Notes under the pieces: model-generated
Seen by the model: only the letters and a program-made list of their open reading frames with translations
Told to the model about the DNA's origin: nothing
The model's database searches: none
Program-made: the position numbers and the translations under genes
Assembly (NCBI GenBank): GCA_003225295.1
Contig: QHYZ01000051.1
Span: 62,001 to 126,000 of the forward strand
From: Acidobacteriota bacterium
Lineage (GTDB): Bacteria; Acidobacteriota; Terriglobia; Acidiferrales; UBA7541
DNA: 64,000 bases
Reading direction: 5' to 3'
Shown: positions 25,512 through 33,789 of the stretch, one piece after another
Position numbering within the stretch: the first letter of the stretch is position 1
Layout: each line of letters opens with the position of its first letter

Positions 25512-27080
25512 CTAGTTGGCTTGCTGGGCCAAAAGTATCAACTTTGGCAGGACATCGCCCAACGGCGTGTCCTGCGGCCGGCCAAAAGAGAAATACAGCT
25601 TTTGATAGAGTGGATAGAGCGAGTTGTATACCCTTTGCGCCGCTGGTTCAGGCGAAAATATCGAGTGATCCGGGCAAATCTTATCTTGAGCTTCTTCCAC
25701 CGTCTTGAACGTCCCCGCGGCGAGAAAAGCGAAAATCGCGGAACCCAAACTGACGACACTCTTGCTCGGAACGAGAACCGGCCGCTCCAGCACATTCGCG
25801 TAGATTTGATTGAGCACGTTGTTTTTCTGCGGAATGCCACCAGCATTGATCACGCGCTTGATGTTCACACCATGCTCGGCCATGCGATCCAAGATGATCC
25901 GAGTATGGAAGGCAGTGCCTTCGATCGCCGCAAACAGTTCATCCTGGGCGGTGCTCTGCAGGTTCCAACCGAGGGTAATCCCTCGCAAATTCGGGTTTAC
26001 AAGAACCGTCCGGTCTCCGTTGTCCCAGGTCACGCGGAGAAGGCCAGTTTGTCCGGCGCGATAATTCTCGAGTCCACCACTGAGCGCCGCAACATCGGTT
26101 CCGGCTCGGACGGCAATTGCATGGAAGATGTCTCCCACGGCCGAGAGACCGGCTTCAATTCCAGTGCGGTGGGGATGCACGCTCCCCTGCACGACTCCAC
26201 AGACACCAGGAACCAGGTTTACCGACGGCGTGATGCCAATGATGCAAGTCGAAGTGCCGATGACATTCACCATGTCCTCGGTGCGGCAGCCTGCGCCTAT
26301 GGCATCCCAATGAGCATCAAACGCGCCCACGGGTATGGGAGTACCCGCCTTCAAGCCGAGCTCTTCGGCCCAGAAGGGAGAGAGACTGCCAGCAATGTGC
26401 TCCGAGGTTACATATTCGCCCTGCAGTTTCTCTCGCACTCCTGCAAACAATGGGTCGACGCTGACAAGGAACTCTTCTGAGGGCAGGCCACCAAGCTGCG
26501 GATTCCACAGCCACTTATGACCCATTGCGCAAACGCTGCGCTTTACTTCCCGCGGCTCGGTAATGCCGCAGAGAGTAGCGGCGATCATGTCGCAGTGTTC
26601 GAACGCGGACATGAATTCCGGGCGCTTCGCAGGGTTATGTCGCAGCCAATGCAACAGCTTTGAGAATCCCCACTCGGACGAATACACGCCACCGCACCAC
26701 TGGATGGCTTGCAATTCTTCACGATGTGCCGCTTCCGTGATTTCTGCTGCTTCAGTTTTGGCGCGGTGATCGCACCAGAGGTAGTATTCACCGAGCGGAT
26801 GTAGATTTTTCCCAACCGGAATCACAGAGGAGCCGGTGGTATCGACCGCCATCGCTTGCACTTGATCGCCGGAGACACGGGCCTTCTGTAAGGCTTCACG
26901 GGTGGCGATGGCCAAAGCGCGCATGTGATCGTCATGCGATTGCGTTGCATATTCAGGATCTTCGCGCTTGCGATGGAGCGGGTATTCCGCAAGCGCCGTC
27001 GCCAGTAGTCCGCGCTCGCTATCCACGAGGGAAACGCGAACGTTGAGGGTGCCAAAGTCCACTCCCGCCACAATTGCCAT
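25512..27080 (-). CDS. araB: Ribulokinase
   Basis: 522 residues from ATG 27080; the frame is open upstream but the FGGY-kinase fold starts at MAIVAGVDFGTLNVRVSLVD. It phosphorylates L-ribulose with ATP to L-ribulose 5-phosphate. Landmarks shared with AraB are VDTTGSSVIPVG, YLWCDHRAKTEAAEI, GGVYSSEWGFSKLLHWL, MGHKWLWNPQLGGLPSE, GAFDAHWDAIGAG, the ATP-site VIGTSTC and the late INAGGIPQKNNVLNQIYA. It is the last gene of the minus-strand operon that begins with araD, 34 bp after the isomerase. Other FGGY pentulose kinases are possible, but the araD partner and surrounding arabinosidases support ribulokinase. Confidence 0.92.
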   Translation of the reverse strand: MAIVAGVDFGTLNVRVSLVDSERGLLATALAEYPLHRKREDPEYATQSHDDHMRALAIATREALQKARVSGDQVQAMAVDTTGSSVIPVGKNLHPLGEYYLWCDHRAKTEAAEITEAAHREELQAIQWCGGVYSSEWGFSKLLHWLRHNPAKRPEFMSAFEHCDMIAATLCGITEPREVKRSVCAMGHKWLWNPQLGGLPSEEFLVSVDPLFAGVREKLQGEYVTSEHIAGSLSPFWAEELGLKAGTPIPVGAFDAHWDAIGAGCRTEDMVNVIGTSTCIIGITPSVNLVPGVCGVVQGSVHPHRTGIEAGLSAVGDIFHAIAVRAGTDVAALSGGLENYRAGQTGLLRVTWDNGDRTVLVNPNLRGITLGWNLQSTAQDELFAAIEGTAFHTRIILDRMAEHGVNIKRVINAGGIPQKNNVLNQIYANVLERPVLVPSKSVVSLGSAIFAFLAAGTFKTVEEAQDKICPDHSIFSPEPAAQRVYNSLYPLYQKLYFSFGRPQDTPLGDVLPKLILLAQQAN

Positions 27081-27114
27081 GGGATTAGTTATCCGCTCCG
27101 AACGAAATAAACCG

Positions 27115-28533
27115 TTACTCAGTGTGTGCGTACATGTCCCAGCCCAGATAGCGCGTGGTTGCTTCGTGCACAATCGGGGCGACGCTCGAAAAGTTCGCAG
27201 CGACGTGGTGTTCAAATCCTTTCTCGCAAATGTAGTGAAGAAGTCCTTGCAGTCCAGGGATCTCCACGACGCCAGCGCCGCCGAACGTCTCTAGGGGATC
27301 ATCCGTAAATCTTCCGCTGCCGGTATAACCACGGATTCTTCCCTGGACATCGTCGGTGGAAAATCGGGCAAAGCTCATGGCGCCGGACTTGACGCGTCCA
27401 ACACACGTGCCAAAGGTATTTTCCTTGCCTACAGTACCTGCGATGATTTCCTGGAAATCCATCTTCACGTCTTTGAAGAAATGTTTCGGCAAGTTGCTGC
27501 AATGAAAACACACGGCCTTGTTAGGATCGTTTCCGTAGTTGTTATTCCAGTCGAGCAGCGCGCTGGGCGTTTCCGAAGCCAGTTGTAAAGCGTGCATCCC
27601 GAGCACGCCGCAAACGTCAACTTCGCAGGCGCTTGAAAGCAGCGAATCGCTCATCATGCTCATGACTGTGCATGGAACGACTCCCAGGTTTTCTTCCAGC
27701 GAAGTCCAGCACTGAACCGCGCTGATTTGCACCTGTGCGCTTTTCATCCAGTCGTCGACAACCGCTCCGAGCTTGGCCATTTTGATGAGCGCCGCGTGGG
27801 GGATGTCGGTGGTCGTCACATAGGATTGTATGGACTTCAACTTTAGCAAAACGTGCTCATCGGTATCCTTCATGCGGCTGATGCGCCCCAGCACTTCGCT
27901 CAGGTCCAGCGTCTCTACGGAAATCCCGCTCGACTCCAGCAGTTTCTCGCTATAACGGACCGTATTAAACGCCGTCGGTCGTGCACCTAGCGCACCAATG
28001 CGCAAATTGCGCAGTCCCTTTACCACACGGCATACGCCCGCAAACCATTCCAGATCTTTCTTGAACTCCGGGGAATCTGGCGTCATGGTGTGCAAGGTTG
28101 TCAATGAATATGGAATTCCGAACTGGCGGAGGTTGTTACAGGCGGACATTTTTCCGCAGAAACTGTCACGCCGGTGCGTGATAGCCATTTTGCCAGGCGT
28201 ATCCGGCGTGGCTTGCACCAGCACCGGCACGTTCAATCTTGAAAGCCGAAGTGTGTCCGCGACGGCGCGCTCATCTCCGAAATTCGGCAGCGTGACGATG
28301 ACACCATCGATTAAATCGGCTTTGGATTTGAACAACTCCGCGCAGCGCTTTGCTTCTTCGTACGTTTCCACAGCCCCATGCTTGCTCTGCTCCGACCCGA
28401 GCACGACGACATCTACGCCTGCATTTTGCAATACGTGAATCATCTCTTCCCGGCCGGTCTTCGCCAAGTGATCGGGGAAAAATCCCCGATTCCCCACGAT
28501 CACGCCCATCGTCATCTTCCGCATGTTAGCCAT
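27115..28533 (-). CDS. L-fucose/L-arabinose isomerase-family ketol-isomerase (likely the L-arabinose isomerase of the operon)
   Basis: 472 residues from ATG 28533 (MANMRKMTMGVIVGNRGFFP). It has the layout of the fucose/arabinose isomerase superfamily: an N-terminal substrate domain with VVVLGSEQSKHGAVETYEEA, a second domain with LPNFGDERAVADTLRLS, and an acidic metal-site region SSACEVDVCGVLGMHALQL. The conserved FHCSNLPKHFF follows near the C-terminus. It does not read like classical E. coli AraA. Being placed between the symporter and araB, with araD in the same operon, it is the only candidate for L-arabinose to L-ribulose conversion. Catalytic Mn-ligand Glu/Asp residues are inferred, not proved. 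Confidence 0.82.
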   Translation of the reverse strand: MANMRKMTMGVIVGNRGFFPDHLAKTGREEMIHVLQNAGVDVVVLGSEQSKHGAVETYEEAKRCAELFKSKADLIDGVIVTLPNFGDERAVADTLRLSRLNVPVLVQATPDTPGKMAITHRRDSFCGKMSACNNLRQFGIPYSLTTLHTMTPDSPEFKKDLEWFAGVCRVVKGLRNLRIGALGARPTAFNTVRYSEKLLESSGISVETLDLSEVLGRISRMKDTDEHVLLKLKSIQSYVTTTDIPHAALIKMAKLGAVVDDWMKSAQVQISAVQCWTSLEENLGVVPCTVMSMMSDSLLSSACEVDVCGVLGMHALQLASETPSALLDWNNNYGNDPNKAVCFHCSNLPKHFFKDVKMDFQEIIAGTVGKENTFGTCVGRVKSGAMSFARFSTDDVQGRIRGYTGSGRFTDDPLETFGGAGVVEIPGLQGLLHYICEKGFEHHVAANFSSVAPIVHEATTRYLGWDMYAHTE

Positions 28534-28556
28534 GGTCGGTTCCGTCGCTTTCTCCT

Positions 28557-28778
28557 TCAGAGGCGGCCTTTTCCCGGCGCAAAATAAATGCTGTAAACAC
28601 CTCCGACCACCGCCAGTATCCCGCCCCACCAGACGTTCGCGTGCAAGCCATACAGCACAACCTGCTCTGCTGGCGGATGGAACAGTTCATACACACCTGC
28701 GCCGAAAATCAGCAGGCCATTGACGAGAAGTGACACTCCGATAAAAAACCATATAGAAAGCGAACCGCCAGTTTTCAT
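28557..28778 (-). CDS. 73-residue membrane protein in the arabinose operon
   Basis: Two hydrophobic segments (IWFFIGVSLLVNGLLIFGAG and GGILAVVGGVYSIYFAP) joined by a short loop YELFHPPAEQVVLYGLHANV. It starts 6 bp after the symporter stop and ends 23 bp before the isomerase, so it is embedded in the operon and translated with it. The ordered composition and tight spacing argue for a real gene. Similar small proteins accompany SSS symporter genes in some acidobacteria as I recall, but no role is known. It could be a symporter accessory subunit. Confidence 0.75.
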   Translation of the reverse strand: MKTGGSLSIWFFIGVSLLVNGLLIFGAGVYELFHPPAEQVVLYGLHANVWWGGILAVVGGVYSIYFAPGKGRL

Positions 28779-28784
28779 AGCGCC

Positions 28785-30488
28785 TCACCAAAAGACTACG
28801 TTAACCACCAAGAAGAGAACGGCAACCACTGAGGCCCAGAACCACGGCCGGTGGAACACCGTGACATACGACTCGGATGGAATATCCGTCACGCCGTAAA
28901 CCAAGCCCTTCAGTTCGGAGTCCGGTTTGGGCTTGGTGAGCATGCTCACAGCGATGGTCACCAACACGCAGACGACCCAGGACCACAGCGCCCGGTACAT
29001 GTTTTCCGCCATATCGCGCGCGTGCGCGGAAAGCGCGACGTAGCGCAACGCGGAGGGATCGACCTTGACCCATGCCCACATTCCGATTGAGGATAAGGTC
29101 CCGGCCAACAATCCCAGGAATCCGCCTGCGGGTGTCGCACGCTTCCACAACATTCCCAAAATGACTGTTCCAAATAGTGGTGCGATAAAAAAGCTGAAGA
29201 GCGCCTGAACATAGTCCATGATGCTTTTGAAATCCATTACTAGATAGGCCGTGCCCACACTGATAATCACTCCGACGATTGTGGACCAGCGGCCCATACT
29301 GACATAATGCTGATCGCTGCCGTCTTTGTTTATCAACGCACGGTAAATGTCGTATGTCCACACCGTAGTAAACGCACTCACATTGCCAGCCATCCCGGAC
29401 ATGAACCCCGCAATCAGGGCGGTAATTCCAAGTCCAAGCAAGCCCGGGCCGCAATATCGTGCCAGCATGAGGGGTAGGACTTCGTTGTAACTATGGCCGC
29501 CGGTCGCGAGGGCCTGCGCTTCGCCGGTCAGCTTCATGGGTAAAACCGCGAGAGCCAGCAAACCGGGGAGAATCACGATGAAGGGAACCATCATTTTAAA
29601 CCCTGCTCCGATAATCGGGGCCATTTTCGCGGCGCGAAGATCTTTAGCGGATAGCACTCGCTGCACCACCAAAAAGTCCGTGGTCCAATAACCGAAGGAA
29701 ATGATCGCTCCCAATCCGAAAACGATTCCCGTCCAGTGAATGCCCATCGGGTTATCGTCGAATCTGCCCAGCGTGCTCCAAAGGTGCGTGTACTCTGCGG
29801 AAGCGTTTGTCGCGATCCGTGCTTTTAATGCAGCCCATCCACCGGCATCGGCAAGTCCGAGTATGGGAATCAGCAGTGCCCCAGCCCAAATCAGAATAAA
29901 CTGCAAGACTTCGTTAAAAATTGCCGAGCGCAACCCGCCGAGCGAAACATAGATGGCAACTGTCAAGGAGGAAACCCAAATGCTGAAGTTGATGTTCCAC
30001 CCGAGAATAATCTTGAGGACCAGCGCCATCGAATACATGTTGATTCCACTCATCAGCACCGTCATCAGCGCGAAGCTGATGGACGATAGTGCGCGGCTCC
30101 CTTCTCCAAACCGAAGCTTCAAATAGCCCGGCACGGAATGCGTTTTAGAAATGTAGTAGAAGGGCATCATCACAAGGGCGAGGAACAGCATCGCAGGGAT
30201 TGCTCCGATCCAATACCAGTGAGCCGCCAGAATGCCGTACTGATATGCCGCGCCGGCCCAACCCATCAATTCCAGCGAGCCGAGATTGGCGGAAAGGAAA
30301 CTGAGCCCCGCGATCCAGGCAGTCATTTCTCTTCCGGCCATGAAAAAATCTTCGCCCGTATTCGACCGCTCCTTCAAGTAGAAGCCGATAGCAAGCACCA
30401 AAGCGAAATAGAAAACAATGATGACCAGATCAACTGTGGATAGACGTACAAGACGTGAAGCATCCGCCGAAGCAAATAGCAGCGTCAT
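28785..30488 (-). CDS. Sodium:solute symporter (SSS/SGLT family), probable L-arabinose importer
   Basis: 567 residues with about 14 transmembrane helices. The SSS signature region is present early: FYFALVLAIGFYLKERSNTG, then EDFFMAGREMTAWIAGLSFL and SANLGSLELMGWAGAAYQYG. Later segments include GINMYSMALVLKIILGWNIN, YVSLGGLRSAIFNEVLQF, the Na-site-like GLGITALIAGFMSGMAGNVS and FTTVWTYDIYRALI. It should couple Na+ entry to sugar uptake across the cytoplasmic membrane. Its ATG overlaps the araD stop by 4 bp, so it is translationally coupled to araD. Substrate specificity for arabinose is inferred from the operon only. Confidence 0.92.
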   Translation of the reverse strand: MTLLFASADASRLVRLSTVDLVIIVFYFALVLAIGFYLKERSNTGEDFFMAGREMTAWIAGLSFLSANLGSLELMGWAGAAYQYGILAAHWYWIGAIPAMLFLALVMMPFYYISKTHSVPGYLKLRFGEGSRALSSISFALMTVLMSGINMYSMALVLKIILGWNINFSIWVSSLTVAIYVSLGGLRSAIFNEVLQFILIWAGALLIPILGLADAGGWAALKARIATNASAEYTHLWSTLGRFDDNPMGIHWTGIVFGLGAIISFGYWTTDFLVVQRVLSAKDLRAAKMAPIIGAGFKMMVPFIVILPGLLALAVLPMKLTGEAQALATGGHSYNEVLPLMLARYCGPGLLGLGITALIAGFMSGMAGNVSAFTTVWTYDIYRALINKDGSDQHYVSMGRWSTIVGVIISVGTAYLVMDFKSIMDYVQALFSFFIAPLFGTVILGMLWKRATPAGGFLGLLAGTLSSIGMWAWVKVDPSALRYVALSAHARDMAENMYRALWSWVVCVLVTIAVSMLTKPKPDSELKGLVYGVTDIPSESYVTVFHRPWFWASVVAVLFLVVNVVFW

Positions 30489-31189
30489 TCCTTTGACCTC
30501 GCTTGCCCATAATAAGCTTCTTTGCCGTGCTTCCTCAAAAAATGCCGATCGTGGAGCGTCTTACTGACGGAGCTGGCGCGCGGATTGATCCCAATCGTGA
30601 AGTAAGCCATACGAGCGACAGCTTCGAGCATCCAGGCGTTTTCCGCTGCCTTCCGCGGGTCTGCGCCCCAGGCAAAAGGACCATGGTTGGCCACCAACAC
30701 TGCCGGGACAGCCTGGGGGTCAATTTGCTTGAACGCGCGAATAATCGCCACTCCTGTATTTGCCTCGTACTCACCCTTGATTTCGTCATCCGCCATGGAA
30801 TCGGTTAGTGGAATGGGGCCGTGGAAATAATCAGCGTGCGTAGTACCGAAACACGGAATCGGTTTGCGGGCCTGGGCCCAGGCCGTGGCGTATTCCGAGT
30901 GAGTGTGGGCAATCCCGCCGATGGAAGGGAAAGCGCGGTAGAGAGCAGCATGTGTGGGAAGATCCGAAGACGGCCGCAGGGTGCCTTGGACGACTTTGCC
31001 TTGCAGGTCGGTCACGACGAGATGCTCCGGCTTCATCGCCTCGTAGGGAACACCACTAGGCTTAATGACGATCAAGCCATCATCGCGGGCGATGCCGCTC
31101 GCGTTGCCAAAGGTCGAAAGCACTAATTCTCTTCGGACAAGATCCAGGTTTGCTTCCAACACTTGTTCTCGTAGCGCTGCTAACAGCAT
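30485..31189 (-). CDS. araD: L-ribulose-5-phosphate 4-epimerase
   Basis: 234 residues from ATG 31189, preceded by GAGGAGGG at proper spacing; E. coli AraD has 231. It is a class II aldolase/adducin-fold zinc enzyme converting L-ribulose 5-phosphate to D-xylulose 5-phosphate. Phosphate-binding GNASGI and KPSG loops are present. Zn ligands are His95 and His97 in GIAHTHSEYATAWAQA and His169 in VANHGPFAWG, and the catalytic-site Asp76 lies in RPSSDLPTHAALYRAF. It is the first gene of the arabinose operon. A LacI-type operator lies about 190 bp upstream, in the shared region with the divergent GH127 gene. Confidence 0.95.
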   Translation of the reverse strand: MLLAALREQVLEANLDLVRRELVLSTFGNASGIARDDGLIVIKPSGVPYEAMKPEHLVVTDLQGKVVQGTLRPSSDLPTHAALYRAFPSIGGIAHTHSEYATAWAQARKPIPCFGTTHADYFHGPIPLTDSMADDEIKGEYEANTGVAIIRAFKQIDPQAVPAVLVANHGPFAWGADPRKAAENAWMLEAVARMAYFTIGINPRASSVSKTLHDRHFLRKHGKEAYYGQARSKE

Positions 31190-31379
31190 CCGCCCGCGAC
31201 CCTCCTCGTAATAGGTATCGTTAGCGTAACCTGCAGTTTGGCGGGACCCGCGCCTTTCGCAGTGAAACAAGCGGTGATAATCATTGCCGGGAAAAAGGCA
31301 GCAATGAAGGCGGGATTCCTGGTCATGAATAGTCCTTGTGAAAGCATGAGTGCACCAAAATTCATGCCGGATGATTTAT

Positions 31380-31393
31380 GGTAAGCGTTTACC
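31380..31393. promoter_or_regulatory. LacI-type operator upstream of araD operon
   Basis: GGTAAGCGTTTACC, an imperfect palindrome with central CG, as recognised by LacI/GalR-family repressors whose hinge helices open a central CpG. It lies 190 bp upstream of araD and 240 bp upstream of the divergent GH127 gene. Its sequence is identical to the site at 53860. Confidence 0.75.
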
Positions 31394-31526
31394 ACCTAAT
31401 AGTCATCCTTGCAAGGAGTTTCGTCCCCTAAACCGAGATCGCTTCGTCTTGCCGGTGTTGGTTGACGTACGCGAACAGTTGCAGTCAGAGTCGCAGCTGA
31501 GCACCTTGCAATCCGCAGGGTTGCAT

Positions 31527-31540
31527 GGTAAACGTTTACC
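31527..31540. promoter_or_regulatory. LacI-type operator upstream of GH127 gene
   Basis: GGTAAACGTTTACC, a perfect 14-bp palindrome, 93 bp before the GH127 start codon and 134 bp from the araD-side operator. The two sites 147 bp apart (about 14 helical turns) could allow DNA looping. Confidence 0.78.
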
Positions 31541-31632
31541 TTATTTCATTTTGGTCTTCTTAAGCGGTGCGTTCAGAATCAGCCACGGCGCTGACCCTTG
31601 TCTCTCCTAAATGCAGTCCTGAGGAGGTTAAC

Positions 31633-33687
31633 ATGCCAAAACGATCGCAGATTTCGCGGCGGCAATTTGTAGGCTCTGCCCTCTCCGCGGCCACGGTGAG
31701 TTCCGTGCCTATCCCGAATTTCCTGCTGTCGTCATGGGGATACAGCCCGAACACGTCCAGTCTAGACTGGAAAGATGAGGGCATTCTTTTAGTTGATAAG
31801 TCACCCTACGCCAAGTTACACAACGTTCCAGTGCGCGCGGTCACGATCTCTCAAGGGTTTTGGGGAGCGCGCCGACAGACCAATGTCGACAAGAGCATCC
31901 CGTCGATGGAGAGGCTGCTCGAATCCAATGGGCGGATGAATAACTTCTTGCGGCTTGTAGGTAAGAGTGATGCTGCGCAGCGCGGGCCGGTTTACGCGGA
32001 CTCCGATGTGTATAAGTGGACAGAGGCTGTGGCCTTCGCGTTACAGTCCGGTGATCGACCTGAGCTGCACGCGTTGGCGGACAAGATCATTAAGGAAGTC
32101 GTTGAAGTTCAAGAACCTAGCGGCTACCTCAATACGTACTACGTTGGTGAGCGGGCGAAGGATCGCATGGCACCTGACGTGCAACGGTGGGGCCATGAAC
32201 TCTACAACCTCGGCCACATGATCCAGTGCGCGATTGCGTTTTATCGCGCGACTGGCGACCGCACCTTGCTGGACGCCAGCATTCACTTCGTCGACGGCTA
32301 CCTGTTGCCCAATTTTGGCCAGGGAGGCGATAAAAAGCCAATCCTTTCCGGGCATCCAGAAATTGAACTGGCGCTTATCGAGCTTTACCGCACGACCGGA
32401 GACAAGCGTCATCTCGAACTAGCGGGCTATATCCTCCAGGGTGACGATCGCATCAAGCTACCGCAGCGTGGCTATGTTTATCACTTCAGCGGAATTCCTT
32501 TCACGTCGCGCACACACCTCGAAGGCCATGCTGTACGTGCTATGTACGCCTGTTGCGGCGCCACCGACTATTACCTCGAAACCGGTGACCAATCGTACTG
32601 GAAGACTCTCAACCTACTTTGGGACGACTTAGTGTCGGCCCAAATGTACGTGACGGGCGGAGTCGGAGCGCGCAGCCAAGGCGAAGCTTTCGGCGATTCC
32701 TATGAGCTACCGAATTCCACCGCTTATGGCGAGAGCTGCGCGGCCATAGGCAACATGATGTGGAACTGGCGTATGCTCGCAGCCACCGGGGACGCGAGAT
32801 ATGCCGATGTCGTCGAGCGTGCCTTGTATAACGGCATCAATTCCGGCATGTCGCTCGATGGAACGCTGTATTGTTACCGCAATCCGTTGGGATTCGACCC
32901 GTCAGGCGGCGATCAAATTCGCCATCCGTGGTACGACACGACGTGCTGCCCTCCGAACCTGGAGCGCACCTTCGCTTCCTTGCCCGGCTATTTTTACAGT
33001 ACCAGCAAGGCCGGACTCTATCTGCACCTGTACGACAATGCGCAGCTTGATTGGCATCTCGAGGATGGAACCGGCCTGAAGGTTGTGCAGAAAACAAACT
33101 ACCCGTGGGATGGCGCCGCGGAGATTACTGTCACGCCGGCCAAGCCCGCGGAGTTCACGTTTTATCTCCGTATTCCCGGGTGGTCCGACGGAACGCAGGT
33201 GACGATCAACGGCAAGCCAGTCTCTGGAGCGACTCCGGGACAGTATCTCGCGTTGCGACGCCGCTGGTCGCCCGGCGATCTCATTGACGTGAAGTTCGGC
33301 ATGACTCCGCAAGTGATCGAAGCAAACCCCCGTGTGGTGGATGATTATGGCCGCGTGGCGGTTCAGCGGGGTCCGCTCGTTTACTGTCTCGAACAACTGG
33401 ATCAGCCGGAGGGCGTGCCTTTGTTTGATGTTTCTCTGGATATACGCCATGAGCCCTCATCAAAGTTTCACGAGGAGTTTCATGGCGATTTGCTAGGGGG
33501 AATCGTGGTGCTGAAGCACATGGGAGCGATCTACGAGAAATCTGCTTCGCATAGCGCTCTATACCGTCCGTACACTGCCGATGTGCCAAAGGCCAAGCAA
33601 GTGGAGCTCAGGTTTGTGCCTTATTACGCGTGGGCGAATCGGGCGGCCACGCCGATGCAAGTTTGGACGCCTATTCTACGGTCGTAG
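31633..33687 (+). CDS. GH127-family beta-L-arabinofuranosidase
   Basis: 684 residues from ATG 31633, seven bases after GAGGAGG. The N-terminus SRRQFVGSALSAATVSS is a twin-arginine leader. The (alpha/alpha)6 barrel and C-terminal beta domains follow. Zinc-site residues of GH127 are visible: Glu367 and Cys369 in AYGESCAAIGNMMWNWRM, and Cys438/Cys439 in WYDTTCCPPNLERTFASLPG; in the characterised Bifidobacterium enzyme the first cysteine of such a pair is the nucleophile. Expected activity is release of terminal beta-L-arabinofuranose from plant glycans or glycoproteins. It is divergent from araD, with two LacI operators between. Confidence 0.9.
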   Translation: MPKRSQISRRQFVGSALSAATVSSVPIPNFLLSSWGYSPNTSSLDWKDEGILLVDKSPYAKLHNVPVRAVTISQGFWGARRQTNVDKSIPSMERLLESNGRMNNFLRLVGKSDAAQRGPVYADSDVYKWTEAVAFALQSGDRPELHALADKIIKEVVEVQEPSGYLNTYYVGERAKDRMAPDVQRWGHELYNLGHMIQCAIAFYRATGDRTLLDASIHFVDGYLLPNFGQGGDKKPILSGHPEIELALIELYRTTGDKRHLELAGYILQGDDRIKLPQRGYVYHFSGIPFTSRTHLEGHAVRAMYACCGATDYYLETGDQSYWKTLNLLWDDLVSAQMYVTGGVGARSQGEAFGDSYELPNSTAYGESCAAIGNMMWNWRMLAATGDARYADVVERALYNGINSGMSLDGTLYCYRNPLGFDPSGGDQIRHPWYDTTCCPPNLERTFASLPGYFYSTSKAGLYLHLYDNAQLDWHLEDGTGLKVVQKTNYPWDGAAEITVTPAKPAEFTFYLRIPGWSDGTQVTINGKPVSGATPGQYLALRRRWSPGDLIDVKFGMTPQVIEANPRVVDDYGRVAVQRGPLVYCLEQLDQPEGVPLFDVSLDIRHEPSSKFHEEFHGDLLGGIVVLKHMGAIYEKSASHSALYRPYTADVPKAKQVELRFVPYYAWANRAATPMQVWTPILRS

Positions 33688-33789
33688 GGAATCCCTGCAC
33701 TCTTACGCGGACGAGGGCTGCATCGATCTCTTACCCGGAATGGGTGCGCCGATGCGCATGATGGAACGGCTGGGCCAGGGTCGACGGCC

